Positions 1 to 11,624 are shown, counted from the stretch's first letter. The stretch is 64,000 bases of DNA from Rhynchopus sp. YZ270_cl-10 (GCA_964035575.1 OZ037908.1:682001-746000); one strand, 5' to 3'. Translations and numbers: made by a program. The notes: generated by a model from the letters alone, not told the origin.

Positions 1-194
1 AAAAAATGATAAACGGAGAATCCCGATAAGAAGACCTAGAGCTAGATACCAATAGAATAGAAGCGTTATTTGTGATATTTTCTTGCAAAAAAAATTTTTA
101 TTTTTTGGGTTTTGTAAAATTCCTTCTTGACGAAGAGGAGAGAAGTTCATCTATTAAACCCCCCCCTTTTTTTTGTGTTTTTGTGAGTTTTACC
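1..194. other. AT-rich intergenic DNA, no gene seen
   Basis: Homopolymer-rich sequence. I see no coding or RNA signal before the small foldback element that starts at 195. Confidence 0.5.
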
Positions 195-429
195 TACTTC
201 GTGGTCTGCCTGAGCCCGTCAAAAAAAAAAAAAAATCCCACCAAGACCCCGCATGAGTTGAGACGGACCTCACGCGAACTCGGTCCGAGTCTGCCTGAGT
301 CCGTCTCAGGTCCGTCTCAACTCGGGCGGACCTGAGACGGACTCGGGCGGACTCGAGACGGACTTTGAATCACTTTGAGTCCGCCATAGTCCGTCTCAAC
401 TCAGGCGGACTCCGGCGGACCACGAAGTA
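195..429. mobile_element. Foldback MITE with terminal inverted repeats
   Basis: The element opens with TACTTCGTGGTC and closes with the exact reverse complement GACCACGAAGTA. The inverted similarity continues for about 24 bp with a few mismatches. The interior is built from short direct and inverted copies of GAGTCCGTCTCAACTC. The outermost TA on each side may be a TA target duplication. A diverged relative lies at 32407-32557. There is no coding capacity, so it is a non-autonomous element. Confidence 0.75.
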
Positions 430-448
430 TGTATTAAATATATTTTAG

Positions 449-890
449 ATGTGCACGAGAGGAACATCCATCTTTTTTTATGTCAGTGCCTGCGTCCCAG
501 AGGCGTTTGCACTATCAACTTCACTTTTTTATACAACGTTTTCTTTTTCTACGTTTTGCAAAACATTCCAAAAAAAAAAAAAGCAAGGGTACATTTGTCG
601 CACCCTCTTTGCTTTCTTTTCATTTCGGTTAAGAAAAGAAAGTATATGAAATTATACAAAGTTTTCTTTTTGCGAACAACCTTCCATTTTCCCCATCCGC
701 TTTTTTCTTGGAGCGGATAGGTGGGTAAATGACAGTGTGCTTGCTTGCAGTTTCCCTGCCTGCAGTCATATGCAGCACTCAGGGGTTCGAATACCCGCAG
801 AGTGTCAGTGCCTGCTTCAGAGGCGTTTGCCGTCCGACGACGTACGGCGAGGCGTTTTTGCACTTTCCACTTCTCTCTTATTTATTTTAA
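449..890. repeat. Dispersed-repeat mosaic between genes
   Basis: This stretch is a patchwork of short repeats seen elsewhere in the window. CACGAGAGG followed by CATCT (449) recurs at 28985, 44991 and 42142. GCCTGCNTCNNAGAGGCGTTTG with an AACTTCAC tail (490, 810) recurs at 34320 and 53608. The AAAGTATATGAAATTATA block (640) recurs near 56035. No protein gene is apparent. Confidence 0.5.
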
Positions 891-923
891 ATCAGTCCTA
901 TTCGTGGTCCTTTACCCCCCCCC

Positions 924-2297
924 CAGTGTTGGCAGAGTACGTGTCCAATTTCAAAAAGTACGTAAAAAGTACAATAGTACAATAGTACAAAAAGTACGTA
1001 AAAAGTACAAAAAATACACAAAAAGTACATCTGGGTTTGTGGCCGGGTTTGTGCAGCTGGTGTACCAGTGTGGGGGCAAAAAAAAAGGTTTGGGGGCAGT
1101 GTTGGCAGTACGGAAAATGCTCAGTGCACAGAGCTATAAACGGCTTCTCAAGAATGTGCGCGTGGTGGGCTCTGGGCGACCTTATGGTACTATGGTACTA
1201 TGGTACTATGGTACTATGGTACTATGGTACTATGGTACTATGGTACTATGGTACTATGGTACTATGGTACTATGGTACTATGGTACTATGGTACTATGGT
1301 ACTATGGTACTATGGTACTATGGTACTATGGTACTATGGTACTATGGTACTATGGTACTATGGTACTATGGTACTATGGTACTATGGTACTATGGTACTA
1401 TGGTACTATGGTACTATGGTACTATGGTACTATGGTACTATGGTACTATGGTACTATGGTACTATGGTACTATGGTACTATGGTACTATGGTACTATGGT
1501 ACTATGGTACTATGGTACTATGGTACTATGGTACTATGGTACTATGGTACTATGGTACTATGGTACTATGGTACTATGGTACTATGGTACTATGGTACTA
1601 TGGTACTATGGTACTATGGTACTATGGTACTATGGTACTATGGTACTATGGTACTATGGTACTATGGTACTATGGTACTATGGTACTATGGTACTATGGT
1701 ACTATGGTACTATGGTACTATGGTACTATGGTACTATGGTACTATGGTACTATGGTACTATGGTACTATGGTACTATGGTACTATGGTACTATGGTACTA
1801 TGGTACTATGGTACTATGGTACTATGGTACTATGGTACTATGGTACTATGGTACTATGGTACTATGGTACTATGGCCGAGTTGTCGCAACTCCGTGTGCT
1901 CAGACCACTAGTAGGCACCACCTATGATGCCTACATAGCCCAGAAGACGGCCACTTCCAGACTTCGGGCGGTTTTGAGCACTACCCCTTCCTTAGTGGGT
2001 GATTTTCCCGGGCAAAAACAAAACCCACTCTTAAGCAAATTACAAAATGACACCCCCCACTGTCGGGGACATGTCAAGGACATGTCAATATGGGCCCTCT
2101 CCGGAACACCATTGAATAACAAAAAACCTTTTTTGAGTGTGATTGGGGTGAAGAGAGGGGAAATACGGATTTTGCTTCGAATTCCCAGGGTAAAATATAG
2201 GGTCATAAAGTACGGATTTGGGCGCCAAAAAGTACGTCAAAAAGTACAAAAGTACAAAGTACAAAAAGTACAACGTACACGTACTCTGCCAACACTG
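924..2297. mobile_element. Non-autonomous hAT-like element carrying an 8-bp satellite
   Basis: The ends are perfect inverted repeats of about 21 bp (CAGTGTTGGCAGAGTACGTG at the left, its reverse complement at 2277-2297). The CAGTG start fits the hAT terminal pattern. Both flanks are runs of C, so an 8-bp duplication of CCCCCCCC is possible but cannot be proven in a homopolymer. Subterminal zones hold many copies of AAAAGTAC. The interior is dominated by the TACTATGG array at 1183-1875. There is no transposase; apparent open frames through the array are artefacts of its 8-bp period. Confidence 0.75.
1183..1875. repeat. Perfect 8-bp satellite (GGTACTAT)n, about 86 copies
   Basis: GGTACTAT is repeated without any visible interruption for about 690 bp. 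Because 8 and 3 share no factor, 24 bp encode 8 residues (TMVLWYYG) and no frame contains a stop. The complete uniformity points to very recent expansion or to an assembly-inferred length. Confidence 0.95.
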
Positions 2298-2309
2298 CCC
2301 CCCCCCCCC

Positions 2310-3885
2310 TAGGGGCCGCAGTCCCCTAAGGAAATTATGTAACAATAATTATTTCGTCATTTTTTGGGCATCTAGTGGGCACCTCAGGGTGTGTCTGACA
2401 CCCAAAATAGGTTTCCGGGGCAGTGTGACCCAGAATTTCATGGTTTGGCACCTCAGAAAGTGAAAAAAGTGTGAAAAAATAGGATTTTCAGCCCTTTTGG
2501 CCATTTGGGGCAAAATGGCCAATTTTGGCACATTTTTTGCTTTGTGGGGGTATTTGGGGCTATTTCACCCCCAAAACCACTCAGAACATGTTCTAGGCAC
2601 CTATTTTCAACCACAATTACCCATACAGGGGGGTATTCCGCTCAAGAAATGGTTTTGTTGGGGTTATTTTCAGCAAATTTTCACTAAGTTTCACTAAGTT
2701 TTGCTAAGTTTCACTAAGTTTTACTATGTTTCACTAAGTTTTGGTCAAAAAAAATGCAAAAAAAATGCAAAAAACACGAAAAATTGCACAAAAAATGGGA
2801 GGAACCGAACAAATATGTATGGTATGGCAAAAATGTGTCCTTTTTTTTGGGTGACTGATTACCAGAAACACAAAAAAAATGGAAAATAAAGCACAAATCG
2901 GCCATTTGGGCCATTTTGGGACAAATGACCATTTTTGACCAAATTTTCAAAAAAATTGTAAAATTTCGACATCATGACAGCTGCTTGGGCACAAAACTAC
3001 CCCAGGGATGTCCCGTGAGTCTATTCCGACCTGTTTTGGACACTTTAGGTACTTTTTTTGGCCGCTTTTTGGTGTTTTGAGGTCAAAATGACCCCCTGTC
3101 TACCCCCTGTCCAGGGGTCATATTCGACTCAATATTTCAAACCAAGATCGGTTCGAGGGGCCCAAAAGGGTGCAGCTCGTCGAAATCAGGCCCACAGGAC
3201 CCCTAGGAGTACGATTTCCACAGGAGAGTGACCCCAAGAGGCCTCTGGCGGCCCTAATTTGGCATTTTTTTAGCCCAAAACCGCCCCTACCCCCCTCTCT
3301 GGGGGGGAGGGCAATTTCTCACTCATTTTCCCCATTTCTAGTGCTTCTGAGTCCTCCAAAGGGTAAAAAAACGGTTCCGTTGGGTCCGCAGACCATTTTT
3401 TGGGGGGGGTACATACCAAAATTTGCACCATACCCTACTTTATGTGATGGCCAGGGGAAAAATCCTGGCCTTGGACAGGGGGTAGACAGGGGGTGGACAG
3501 GGGGTCATTTTGACCAAATTTTGGCCAAATTCACCAAAGAAAAGGCGTAAAAATGTGAAAAACAGGCGAGAATGGACTCCAAGCACGTTTTTGGGGCAAA
3601 ATAGGTCTCAAATGACTCTCTGAAACATCGAATTTGGTGTTTTTTTTATGTTTTTTCATGAAAAATCGGGGTTTTGGCCAAAATGGCCAAAACCCCCAAA
3701 AAGCCAGTTTTTTGCTATTTTTTCCCATTTTTTCACATTCTAGAGTCGAATTTTCGCCCAATTTTGCCTCACAGGGTGTTTCTGACCTATTCTGGGGTGG
3801 TTCTCTGCAGGTTGTGGCCACTATACGCCAAAAAGTGGCAAAATGAATTATTGTTACATAATTTCCTTAGGGGACTGCGGCCCCT
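2310..3885. mobile_element. Inverted-repeat element with a perfect 41-bp TIR in poly-C
   Basis: TAGGGGCCGCAGTCCCCTAA and the next 21 bases at the left end are repeated exactly in inverse orientation up to 3885. Twelve C precede it and about 18 C follow it. The interior is non-coding and rich in GGCCATTTTGGGG-like words. The segment 2965-3095 is clearly related to the arm of the foldback elements at 10380-10500 and 19585-19710. I read it as an older, non-autonomous relative of those elements. Confidence 0.8.
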
Positions 3886-3903
3886 ACCCCCCCCCCCCCC
3901 CCC

Positions 3904-6567
3904 TAAGAACCCCCCTGTCCTCTACGATTTTTGAAAAAGGACGAAAAAGACGAAAAAGGACGAAAAAGGACGAAAAAGGACACTGTTAATGGTATACAGT
4001 AACTAAGTTACCTCTCGCGCTCCTGGTACAAAAAAGCGTCTCACAACCCACTGATAGTTGACGCCTGTGTTTTCAAATTGATAAAAAAGTAAAAAAAAAC
4101 ACTTTTCAGTTTCTTGTTTTTGGCAATATATATTCCCTCTGATACCCCTTGCCCTAACCCTCGTGATAAACCCCCAACCCTTGTTTTATTTTTTCGCCTG
4201 CGCAAGCTTCGCTTTCTTTGCCGCCCTCTTCGTTGTCGTGCATATTGCCGTGACCTTGTGGAGTCTCTGCAAATCCATATTTTCCCTTCCTTCTGATTGC
4301 CACCCCATCGTGCTGAACACCCGTTCCTGGACTGCTGTATGCGGGACAATGGAGCACAACTTTTTCGCTCGTGGTGGAAGAAGAAGATTAGGGTAGAGTT
4401 TCGACGCAATTCCCCAAAACACTTCAGGTGCGGATTTCTCGTGACACCAAAGCATCTTCGAGTGGTACGGAGCCTCTCTTGAGAGGAAACACGAAATCTC
4501 CCTCAGAAGTTCTAGCTCAGCCTCCTCGTTGTCAGCCCACAGCTCCACTGCTTTTTCTGCCTGATCCATGAGGCTCTTTGGATCGAACGTCTCAAGGTAC
4601 CTTCCCAAAACCCCACGAGGGACTTTGCCTTCTGCGTCAGGAATGTAGCACGTAGGGGACAAGATGGTGGCAAGAACACAGTGGCTGGTATCGACGTAGT
4701 ACTTCTCTCGTTCATCCCTCGCCTTCTTGCACTTCTTGTGTCCAGGAACTTCCCCGTCAGGTGTAGTGCAGGCATTAAACACCTGCTTCAAAGCCCAGAA
4801 CATCGGGAGAATGTGGCCAATGCGAGCAGAGTCTTGTTCCATGTACCTGATGGCTTCTGTCGTCGAGCACACTAACTTCCGCACAAACATGAACTTCTCC
4901 CAAAAAGCGAGATCTCCGAACTTCTGCAGGGCGGGCATCTGGTTGTGGATGCTGGTTTCATTTTCGTCGTTCATGAGCGTCCGCATGGTGTTGAAGTTGT
5001 TGTTGATCCAATCCCAGGAGTCCCCAATCGTCAGCCAACGAGTATTGTTCCCAACGGGCGACACTTTCTCCACCATAGCCGATGCCGCTTGGATTGCATA
5101 CACAGCCTTCCTGATGTTCTCCGTGTTCTTTACCGCAGACACGATCTGGTTGCTCCACACGAAGTACGCGTTATACACGTTAGGTGTATCCTTCTTTGAT
5201 ACAGTGCGGGTTCCGATAATATCATTCAGCAGCCTGTTTAAAGCATGGCACACGCACACCAAGATGAGGATTGTCGGGTAAACGTCCTTCAGGTCTTTGG
5301 CACCCTTCAAAATTGCCGACCCCGCGTCGACCAAAACGGCTGTCAGGTACTGCCCGATGCCCGTCTCCGAGATGATCTGCTTCAGCGCGGTGCAGTACTC
5401 CTCCCCGTCATGCGATCGTTGGGTCAGCGTGTGGCTCGCCAGCAGCTGTGGCTCAGGAGAACAGATGGACACGCTGAGGAGGTGCTGTTTCTTCAGCTTG
5501 GATTCCCAAGCGTCGGCGTGCAGGGAGATCCCGGTACCGTTGTCCCGGGCAGCGTGCTTGATGCGAGTAATCTCATCAAGCACAATCTCCTCGTACGCCG
5601 CATCCAGCAGCGGCCCACGAATGGCGTCCTCGTCTACCACCCTCCTCAGCGTGGGGCGAGTCGCCCGCATGGCCGCCTTAAACTCGGGGGAGGAGGCAAA
5701 ACTGAAGGGGATACCTCCACAGTAGTAGGCCTTGGCCCAAGCTGAATCAATCAGCTTGTTCTCGGCCTCCGACACCCTGTCCACCACTCCAAGCAAAGAT
5801 TGCTTGGGGTGGGCAGACCGAGTGTGTGCCTTGGGCACAGGCTTCGCCTTAGTAGATGTTGGGGCTGGGGCTGCTGGGGCTGGGGCTGAGGCTGCTGCTG
5901 AGGCTGCTGAGACTGCTGCTGGGGCTGCTGAGGCTGCTGCTGGAGCTACTGGGGCTGCTGCTGGGGCTGCTGAGGCTGCTGCTGGGGCTGGGGCTGCTGC
6001 TGCTGGGGCTGAAACAATGGTGCAATCTGCATCTGCATCTGCTTCTGCATCTTCATCATCTTCTTCATCGACATCTTCAGCATCTTCCATCCGGCTGCGC
6101 TTCCTCTTCTTAGCCAATTCAGCCTGTAGAATATGTGTGTGAATATTTTCGAGTAAATTTATTTTCAAACCTTGGCTTTGTTCTTGTAAACCTCCTCCGC
6201 ATCTTTGCAGGACACAATGTGCTGCTTCCTCCTCTCCGCGTTCGACGCCTGGGCCATTGTCCCCTGGCATGCGTTGCACGTCAAAAACCTTCCGGTTTTT
6301 GAAAACAGCTCCCAAGTCCAGCATTTAGCTCTTGGCATGATTTGTTTTTTTTTCTTGTGTTTTTCTGTTGTTGGAGGACTTGAAATCAAGATTTTTTTTT
6401 TGGGGGGGGGATTTTTTTGGGTGAACAGTGTTTTTCCTGGTGATTTTTCTGTACTGTACTTCCTGTATTGTCCTTTTTCGTCCTTTTTCGTCCTTTTTCC
6501 CAGATCGAAAAAGGACGAAAAAGACGAAAAAGACGTAGAGGACGAAAAAGGACAAGGGGTATTCTTA
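3904..6567. mobile_element. Autonomous hAT-like DNA transposon 1
   Basis: The outer ends are imperfect inverted repeats (TAAGAACCCCCCTGTCCT at the left, the inverse of TAAGAATACCCCTTGTCC at the right), with poly-C on both sides. Arrays of GGACGAAAAA lie just inside both ends (3935-3980 and 6470-6555), as expected for subterminal transposase-binding repeats. A spliced transposase gene on the minus strand fills the middle. The element looks complete. Confidence 0.8.
4186..6338 (-). CDS. hAT-type transposase (BED finger plus DUF659-like core)
   Basis: Coding is complement(join(4186..6123, 6171..6338)), 701 residues. A 47-bp intron (GT..AG, 6124-6170) joins NKAK to AELAKK in frame. The first exon starts with MPRAKCWTWELF and has a C-x2-C...H-x4-C cluster like a BED zinc finger. 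An acidic and Ala/Pro-rich linker follows (about residues 75-130). The core has ADAW (first catalytic Asp), VDAGSA (second) and CVCHALNRLL, the order expected for a DUF659/hAT RNase-H-like fold. The C-terminus has an ERVFSTMGW segment like the hAT dimerization region with the catalytic Glu upstream. The frame is open throughout, so it may be active. The intron donor GTTTGA differs from the host GTATG rule. Confidence 0.85.
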
Positions 6568-7401
6568 CCCCCCCCCCCCCTTCCTTTACCCCCCCCCCCC
6601 CCCCTTATTTTACCCCCTTTTTCAGAAAAAAACGGTTCAGCCCAAAATAACATGGTCCTTTACCCCCCCCCCCCCCCCCTTATAATACCCTGTGTGGCTG
6701 GTACTTTACCCCCCTGAGGGGGGTAAAGTACCAGCCACCAGGCAATTTTTGGGTAATTACCACCACAACACGCCAGGTGGTGTTTTGTCACGAGTGACCT
6801 AAACCCACGAGCGAAGCGAGGGGGTTTAGGTCCCTCGTGACAAAACACCACCCGGCGTGTAATTATGGGGTAATAATTTCATAATGCAGCGCACAATTGT
6901 TTTGTTTGATGGTTTGCTGGGAGGGGCTGATGTGTTCAGCGGGTCGTACATCCGTAGACTGTAGGACTCGTCTGATATGAAGCTGGAGACAAGCTCGAAA
7001 CGAGGAAAGGGGTAAAGTGCAAATAATCCTTCACTCCTGTTTTGCATCGCGTGTGCAGGTAGATGGGTGCAAGTGGGTACGTTTGTGCTGCGTGGGCGAT
7101 ACGTTTGGGACACCTCACGGAATCTGAGGCAATATCGTGATCCCTCATCATCCCTGACCAGTCATGGTACAGGCACGGGCAGAAAGATGATGTGGATGCT
7201 GTGGATTTGCATGAGTCATGACTACTTGCGATGTCGCAAGGAGGTGAGGAATTTTTTTCAGACGATATATTTGTCATTAGATCATGTGTCGTCACACTAT
7301 GTTGTGCAAAATTTCACCCCACGGTGTTGGAAAATGTCCCCCCTTCCCTACCAAAAACGTGACCAAACCCATAACATGGTCCTTTACCCCCCCCCCCCCC
7401 C
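6568..7401. other. Poly-C-rich inter-element DNA with palindromes
   Basis: Two copies of ACATGGTCCTTTACCCCCC (about 6648 and 7374) in the same orientation frame this piece. A perfect palindrome around 6700-6737 (GGCTGGTACTTTACCCCC and its inverse) and the hairpin at 6768-6860 lie inside. The non-repetitive part 6890-7330 has moderate GC but no recognisable protein. It may be the remains of an older element. Confidence 0.5.
6768..6860. repeat. Large hairpin with about 38-bp arms
   Basis: ACACGCCAGGTGGTGTTTTG at the left arm is matched in inverse by CAAAACACCACCCGGCGTGT at the right. The pairing continues through CACGAG and CTAAACCC to a GC-rich loop near 6810. It could be a small foldback element; I see no clear target duplication. 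Confidence 0.8.
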
Positions 7402-10125
7402 TAGGTCAGTGCTTTTAGGAAACGTGGGGAAACGCACGTTTCCCAAAAAACTGGGAAACGGAAACGTTGGGAAACGGGAAACGTTGGCGTTTCTTTGTTG
7501 GAAACGTTACGAAACGTGGTTTTGGGAAACGTGAAGGGAAACGGGGAAAACAAAAAAAAACCCCCCGCGACGATGTCTTTATCACCACAGCGTCACAACA
7601 GGAACAACATCACAAAAAATTGTACATGAGTGGTGACAATACTCAGTTGGGACATCATAAAAGATGTCGGGATGGCTTCCAAACTGATCTGAGGACAGAT
7701 ACTGCACTCCGCCCAAGCTGAGATTGTTACAACCCCACCCAAGAAAAAACAAGTCGCTGAGATTTTTTTTTGAGGTCAACCTACCTGGGGTTCTTTATTG
7801 GATACCAACAGAGACAAAAAAGTAGGTGTTGAAAATGCGCAGTTTCAACAGGAAAAAAACACAATGAAAACAAAGAACGTAAAAAAAAACAAAAAAAAAC
7901 AAAAAAAAAATCATCCTTCGATTCCATCCACACTGTCGTCTCCTAGCACCACCTCGTCAAGCTCCCAGTAACCGGCCACGACGTGGGTGGTGGACGTGTT
8001 CCTCTTGTTGTACAGAATGCGTGTAAGTTTGTCAGCCGTGCTGGCTGACAACCCATTGCGCTTCCTGGTTTTTACGTCGCCGTAGCAGCTCCAACCTCTC
8101 TCAGCCGCACCAACAGATGAAGTTTGAGCGAGCATGATTGTTGCCAGCTCTTTGAGCAGAGGCCATTCTGCTCCGAACATGGACCACCACTTGTGTCCAC
8201 CCCACTTCGACGCGATCGCCTTTTCTTCTAGTACACCGAAATTTTGCGTGCTCCAGTTTTCGTACTCTTCCAAAGCTTGCAGTGCTTTCTCTTCATCATA
8301 ATACCGCAGCAGCGCCTCCTGTAGTAAAGCAGATTATGCGAAGGTCACCTGCCATACATACCTTCAGCCCTGCTTTAGACTCATCGTCATCCCTCGCTGT
8401 CAGGCGGAATGTTGGTGACAGTGCATGTGCCGCGTTGTGGATGGGGGCTGCAACGTATTTCCATCTGGTGTTCACCCTGTCTGCAATTTTTTGCTTACGT
8501 GCTGCCGTGAGGAATTGAGTTATGGGTAGCGCTTCGATGTTCTTCTTCAGCTCGGCGAAACCCTCCTTCACGTACTCCACGGAAGCGCTGTTCCCCGACG
8601 CGTCGTCGTTGTCGTAACGCTTCAACACGGTGAAGATCACATCTCCAATGTGCCACGCCCCCTCCAGCTTCTTCCAGAAGGCGTCCTGGAGCACAACCGA
8701 CGCCCATTCGGTAGCTGTGGCCTTCGCATCCGCACTCCTTAGCTGAGCCTTCCACTCGCCAAAGCCTTCACCAGCAAACATCTCACGCAGCGGCCCTTTC
8801 AAGTCCAGCAACCGTTGCATCATGATAAAAAAGCTTCCAAAGCGAGTGTCCACAGGTAGCAGCAGCCTCTTGTCGGACCTCTCCTCAAGAAGTGTGACCA
8901 AGCGCTGGCGTGTCTTCACCCACTTCGCCAACGCCGTAGCTTTGTGCACGACTTCATTGAAGAATTTGAATTCTTCCTTTGTGCTCGCTTTGGAGGAGTC
9001 ACCTAGATCTTCTAAAAGAAGATCATAGGTGTGGAGAACACAAACAGACGTTAACACCTTCTCAACCCGGGCTCGAATTAAGGGGAGGGCCTCCTTGCAT
9101 GCCCCATCAACACAAATGTGTATCAGCTTCGACCTTACCTCCTCGGGGATAAGCACAGGAAGGGAGCAGATATAGTCTGCGATCGCGGCCATAGTTTTTC
9201 TCTTGCTCGTCTTGTTATCTACATAGTACGTCGATGTGGACGTACTCACGATCCCGTTAAAGATGGACCTGTCGTTGCAATCAGTCCAGCCGTCCGACAA
9301 TAACGACAGCCCGAACTTTGCTTCGGCAAGCATGCCCTTTTCGCAGAGTTTGTCCATCTCTGCGACGTACTCCTGCAGTAGTTCGCCTGCAAGGTCGTCG
9401 GGGGATGGCGGCTTGAACTCGGATGCCTCAGATTGAGACATCCGCGACAACATCATGACTAACGTCATGAATGAGCGGCTCTTTGCTTTCCGGAAGGGAA
9501 TGCACTCTTCGTAGAAGAAGTCCCTAATACTCTGCATGGCTTCGATCTTGGTGGTTACGCGTGTGAGAAAGGGGTCTAGCGACGTTTGTTTGTTGTCCTT
9601 CTGCTGCGTTACCTTCGCCTCTGTGTTCTGCAACTTCGCTTTTGCTATTTCAAACTCATCCTTCTTGTCGTCTTTTGGGGAGCACGCAGTCACTGACGAC
9701 CCCTTCCCAAGGAGGTGTTCTTTGATCCTCCCCGCAGACGACACTGAGAATTTCTTATCACAAAAGGTGCACTCCACCTTCCGGAGCTTTGTCCCTGCAC
9801 CTTCCACAACCTTCACGTAGTCCCACGCGTCATCCGCCTTCCTTTTGGGCATTATGCAAATCTACGGTATAAATGTGTTTGTCTGAAGTGCAGAAAGCGT
9901 CGGAGAACGGGGGAGAAAAGAGAGAGGAGAAAACAAGCGGGGAGGGGATACACAGACGTGCGACTTTTCGCGAGGGTCTTGAGCGTTTTGTCAAATACTA
10001 TGTGTTAACTAAAGAAAACCCCTTGCAACGTTTCTTTAGCGTTTCCTCAACGTTTCCCAAGAATCTGGGAAACGTCAACGTTTCCTTTTGGGAAACGTTG
10101 ACCGTTTCCTAGGCGCACTGCCCTA
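7402..10125. mobile_element. Autonomous hAT-like DNA transposon 2
   Basis: The ends are TAGGTCAGTGC (7402) and the inverse of TAGGGCAGTGC (10125), with TAGGAAACG following on both sides. Both subterminal zones (7415-7550 and 10025-10110) carry clustered GGAAACGTT words in both orientations. The left flank is poly-C and the right flank is GGTGGGGG, the start of the foldback element, so an 8-bp duplication is absent while a TA at each border is present. A spliced transposase occupies the minus strand. Confidence 0.8.
7911..9852 (-). CDS. hAT-type transposase 2 (BED finger)
   Basis: Coding is complement(join(7911..8318, 8362..9852)), 632 residues. The 43-bp intron (8319-8361) has a GTATGT donor and TTACTACAG acceptor and joins DESKAGLK to EALLRYYDEEK in phase 0. 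Residues about 25-60 hold a C-x2-C...H...C BED finger. SDGWTD and CVDGACKEA supply the two Asp of the RNase-H-like core, followed by a C-x2-H signature (CVLHTYDLL). The C-terminal exon has FGAEWPLLKELATIMLAQTS and AAERGWS, the hAT dimerization pattern. The frame is intact and uses the host-like donor. It is well diverged from the transposase at 4186-6338, so the two belong to different families. Confidence 0.87.
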
Positions 10126-11574
10126 GGTGGGGGCAAAACCTTCAGGACGGGTGAGGCATTTTGACTTTTTTGGACTTCCGCGCAAAGTACCCACAAACCA
10201 CCCCTCATACCCACCCAGAAATGGGTCAGAAACACCCTGTGACCCGAAAATCCATGCTAAGGGCGACTCAGAATATGAAAAAATGCAAAAAAATAGTGAA
10301 AAAGTGGCCTTTTGACGGTTTTGGCCATGTTGGGTAAAATGGCCATTTTTGGACAAAAAAATCAAAAAAACAGCAAAATTTCGACGTCATGACAGCTGCT
10401 TGGGCACAAACCTACCCCAGGGAGGTCCTGTGAGTCCATTCCGACCTGTTTTGGACACTTTAGGTACTTTTTTTGGCCGTTTTTTGGTGTTTTTAGGTCA
10501 AAAAATACCCTGGACTTTACCCTGGACGTCCCTGGGCCGCGACTTGCGCCCTGCTTTCAGACCCACTCTGGGCCAAAAAATGGGTGAAAACCCCCGAAAA
10601 AGCACTCCGGGAACCCAGATAGTTCCAAATATCCACCAGAAACCCACCCAAACACCTCAAAAACATGCCAGAAAAATATTTTTAAAAACACACTTTTTCA
10701 AATAAGTTATTATGGAACCTGCCCAGATGAACTTTTTGAAAAAAGTGTGTTTTTGAAAATATTTTTCTGGCATGTTTTTGAGGTGTTTGGGTGGGTTTCT
10801 AGTGGATATTTGGAACTATCTGGGTTCCCGGAGTGCTTTTTCGGGGGTTTTCACCCATTTTTTGGCCCAGAGTGGGTCTGAAAGCAGGGCGCAAGTCGCG
10901 GCCCAGGGACGTCCAGGGTAAAGTCCAGGGTATTTTTTGACCTAAAAACACCAAAAAACGGCCAAAAAAAGTACCTAAAGTGTCCAAAACAGGTCGGAAT
11001 GGACTCACAGGACCTCCCTGGGGTAGGTTTGTGCCCAAGCAGCTGTCATGACGTCGAAATTTTGCTGTTTTTTTGATTTTTTTGTCCAAAAATGGCCATT
11101 TTACCCAACATGGCCAAAACCGTCAAAAGGCCACTTTTTCACTATTTTTTTTTTTTTTTTTTTTTTTTTTATTTTTTTACTGGTTTTCTTCCTTGCTTTC
11201 GTATTTTTTGTTTTCTGTATCTATGTGGATCCCCCCCAGTGAACCGTTTGGGACCCCGCTCTGCCGTGGCAGTCGTGGTTAGCGTTGTCATGTTTGTCTG
11301 TAGCACACAAGTAAGAAGAGAGACTCTAGGTCTCATTGGCGTCTGTTTCTCAAAAGTTTGGTTGTTGTTCTACTCTTGTGGGTTGCCGTTTAACGGAAGC
11401 GCCTCCCCATTTACCACGAAAATCGGGGGGAACATACAGGCTGCACAGATCTCCCCCCACTATGTGGCAGTCGAGCCTTGTTACGTGGCTCCCTGGCCTG
11501 ACTGCGAACTCCGCGCAACCTCACACGAGGTTAACCACGGAGTCAAAAGGAAAAAGAAAATATGATAAAAAAAA

Positions 11575-11624
11575 AATTTATAAAGTGCACCCAAGCCCCC
11601 CGGGGCCTGGGCACTTTATAAATT
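11575..11624. repeat. Strong hairpin in the LINE 3' region
   Basis: AATTTATAAAGTGC and its exact inverse GCACTTTATAAATT enclose a second GC stem (AAGCCCC / GGGGCCT). On the transcript this forms a nearly continuous stem of about 23 bp. It lies about 280 bp downstream of the ORF2 stop in LINE sense and could be a recognition structure for reverse transcription, or a tiny foldback insertion. Confidence 0.75.

Noticed and set aside
700-800. A tRNA-like B box (GGTTCGAATACC near 783)
   Set aside because: The T stem does not pair properly, and I find no matching D arm, anticodon arm or acceptor stem. At most a decayed tRNA-derived repeat.
745-2312. Long open frames through the TACTATGG array (up to 388 codons)
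   Set aside because: An 8-bp perfect repeat without stops gives open frames in three phases; the repeating TMVLWYYG product has no gene context.
10349-11089. Recurrent 96-118 residue frames (MDKKIKKTAKFRRHDS...) in the foldback elements
   Set aside because: The same peptide appears in both arms and both copies because the DNA is palindromic; no domain, no start context and no difference from neutral change.
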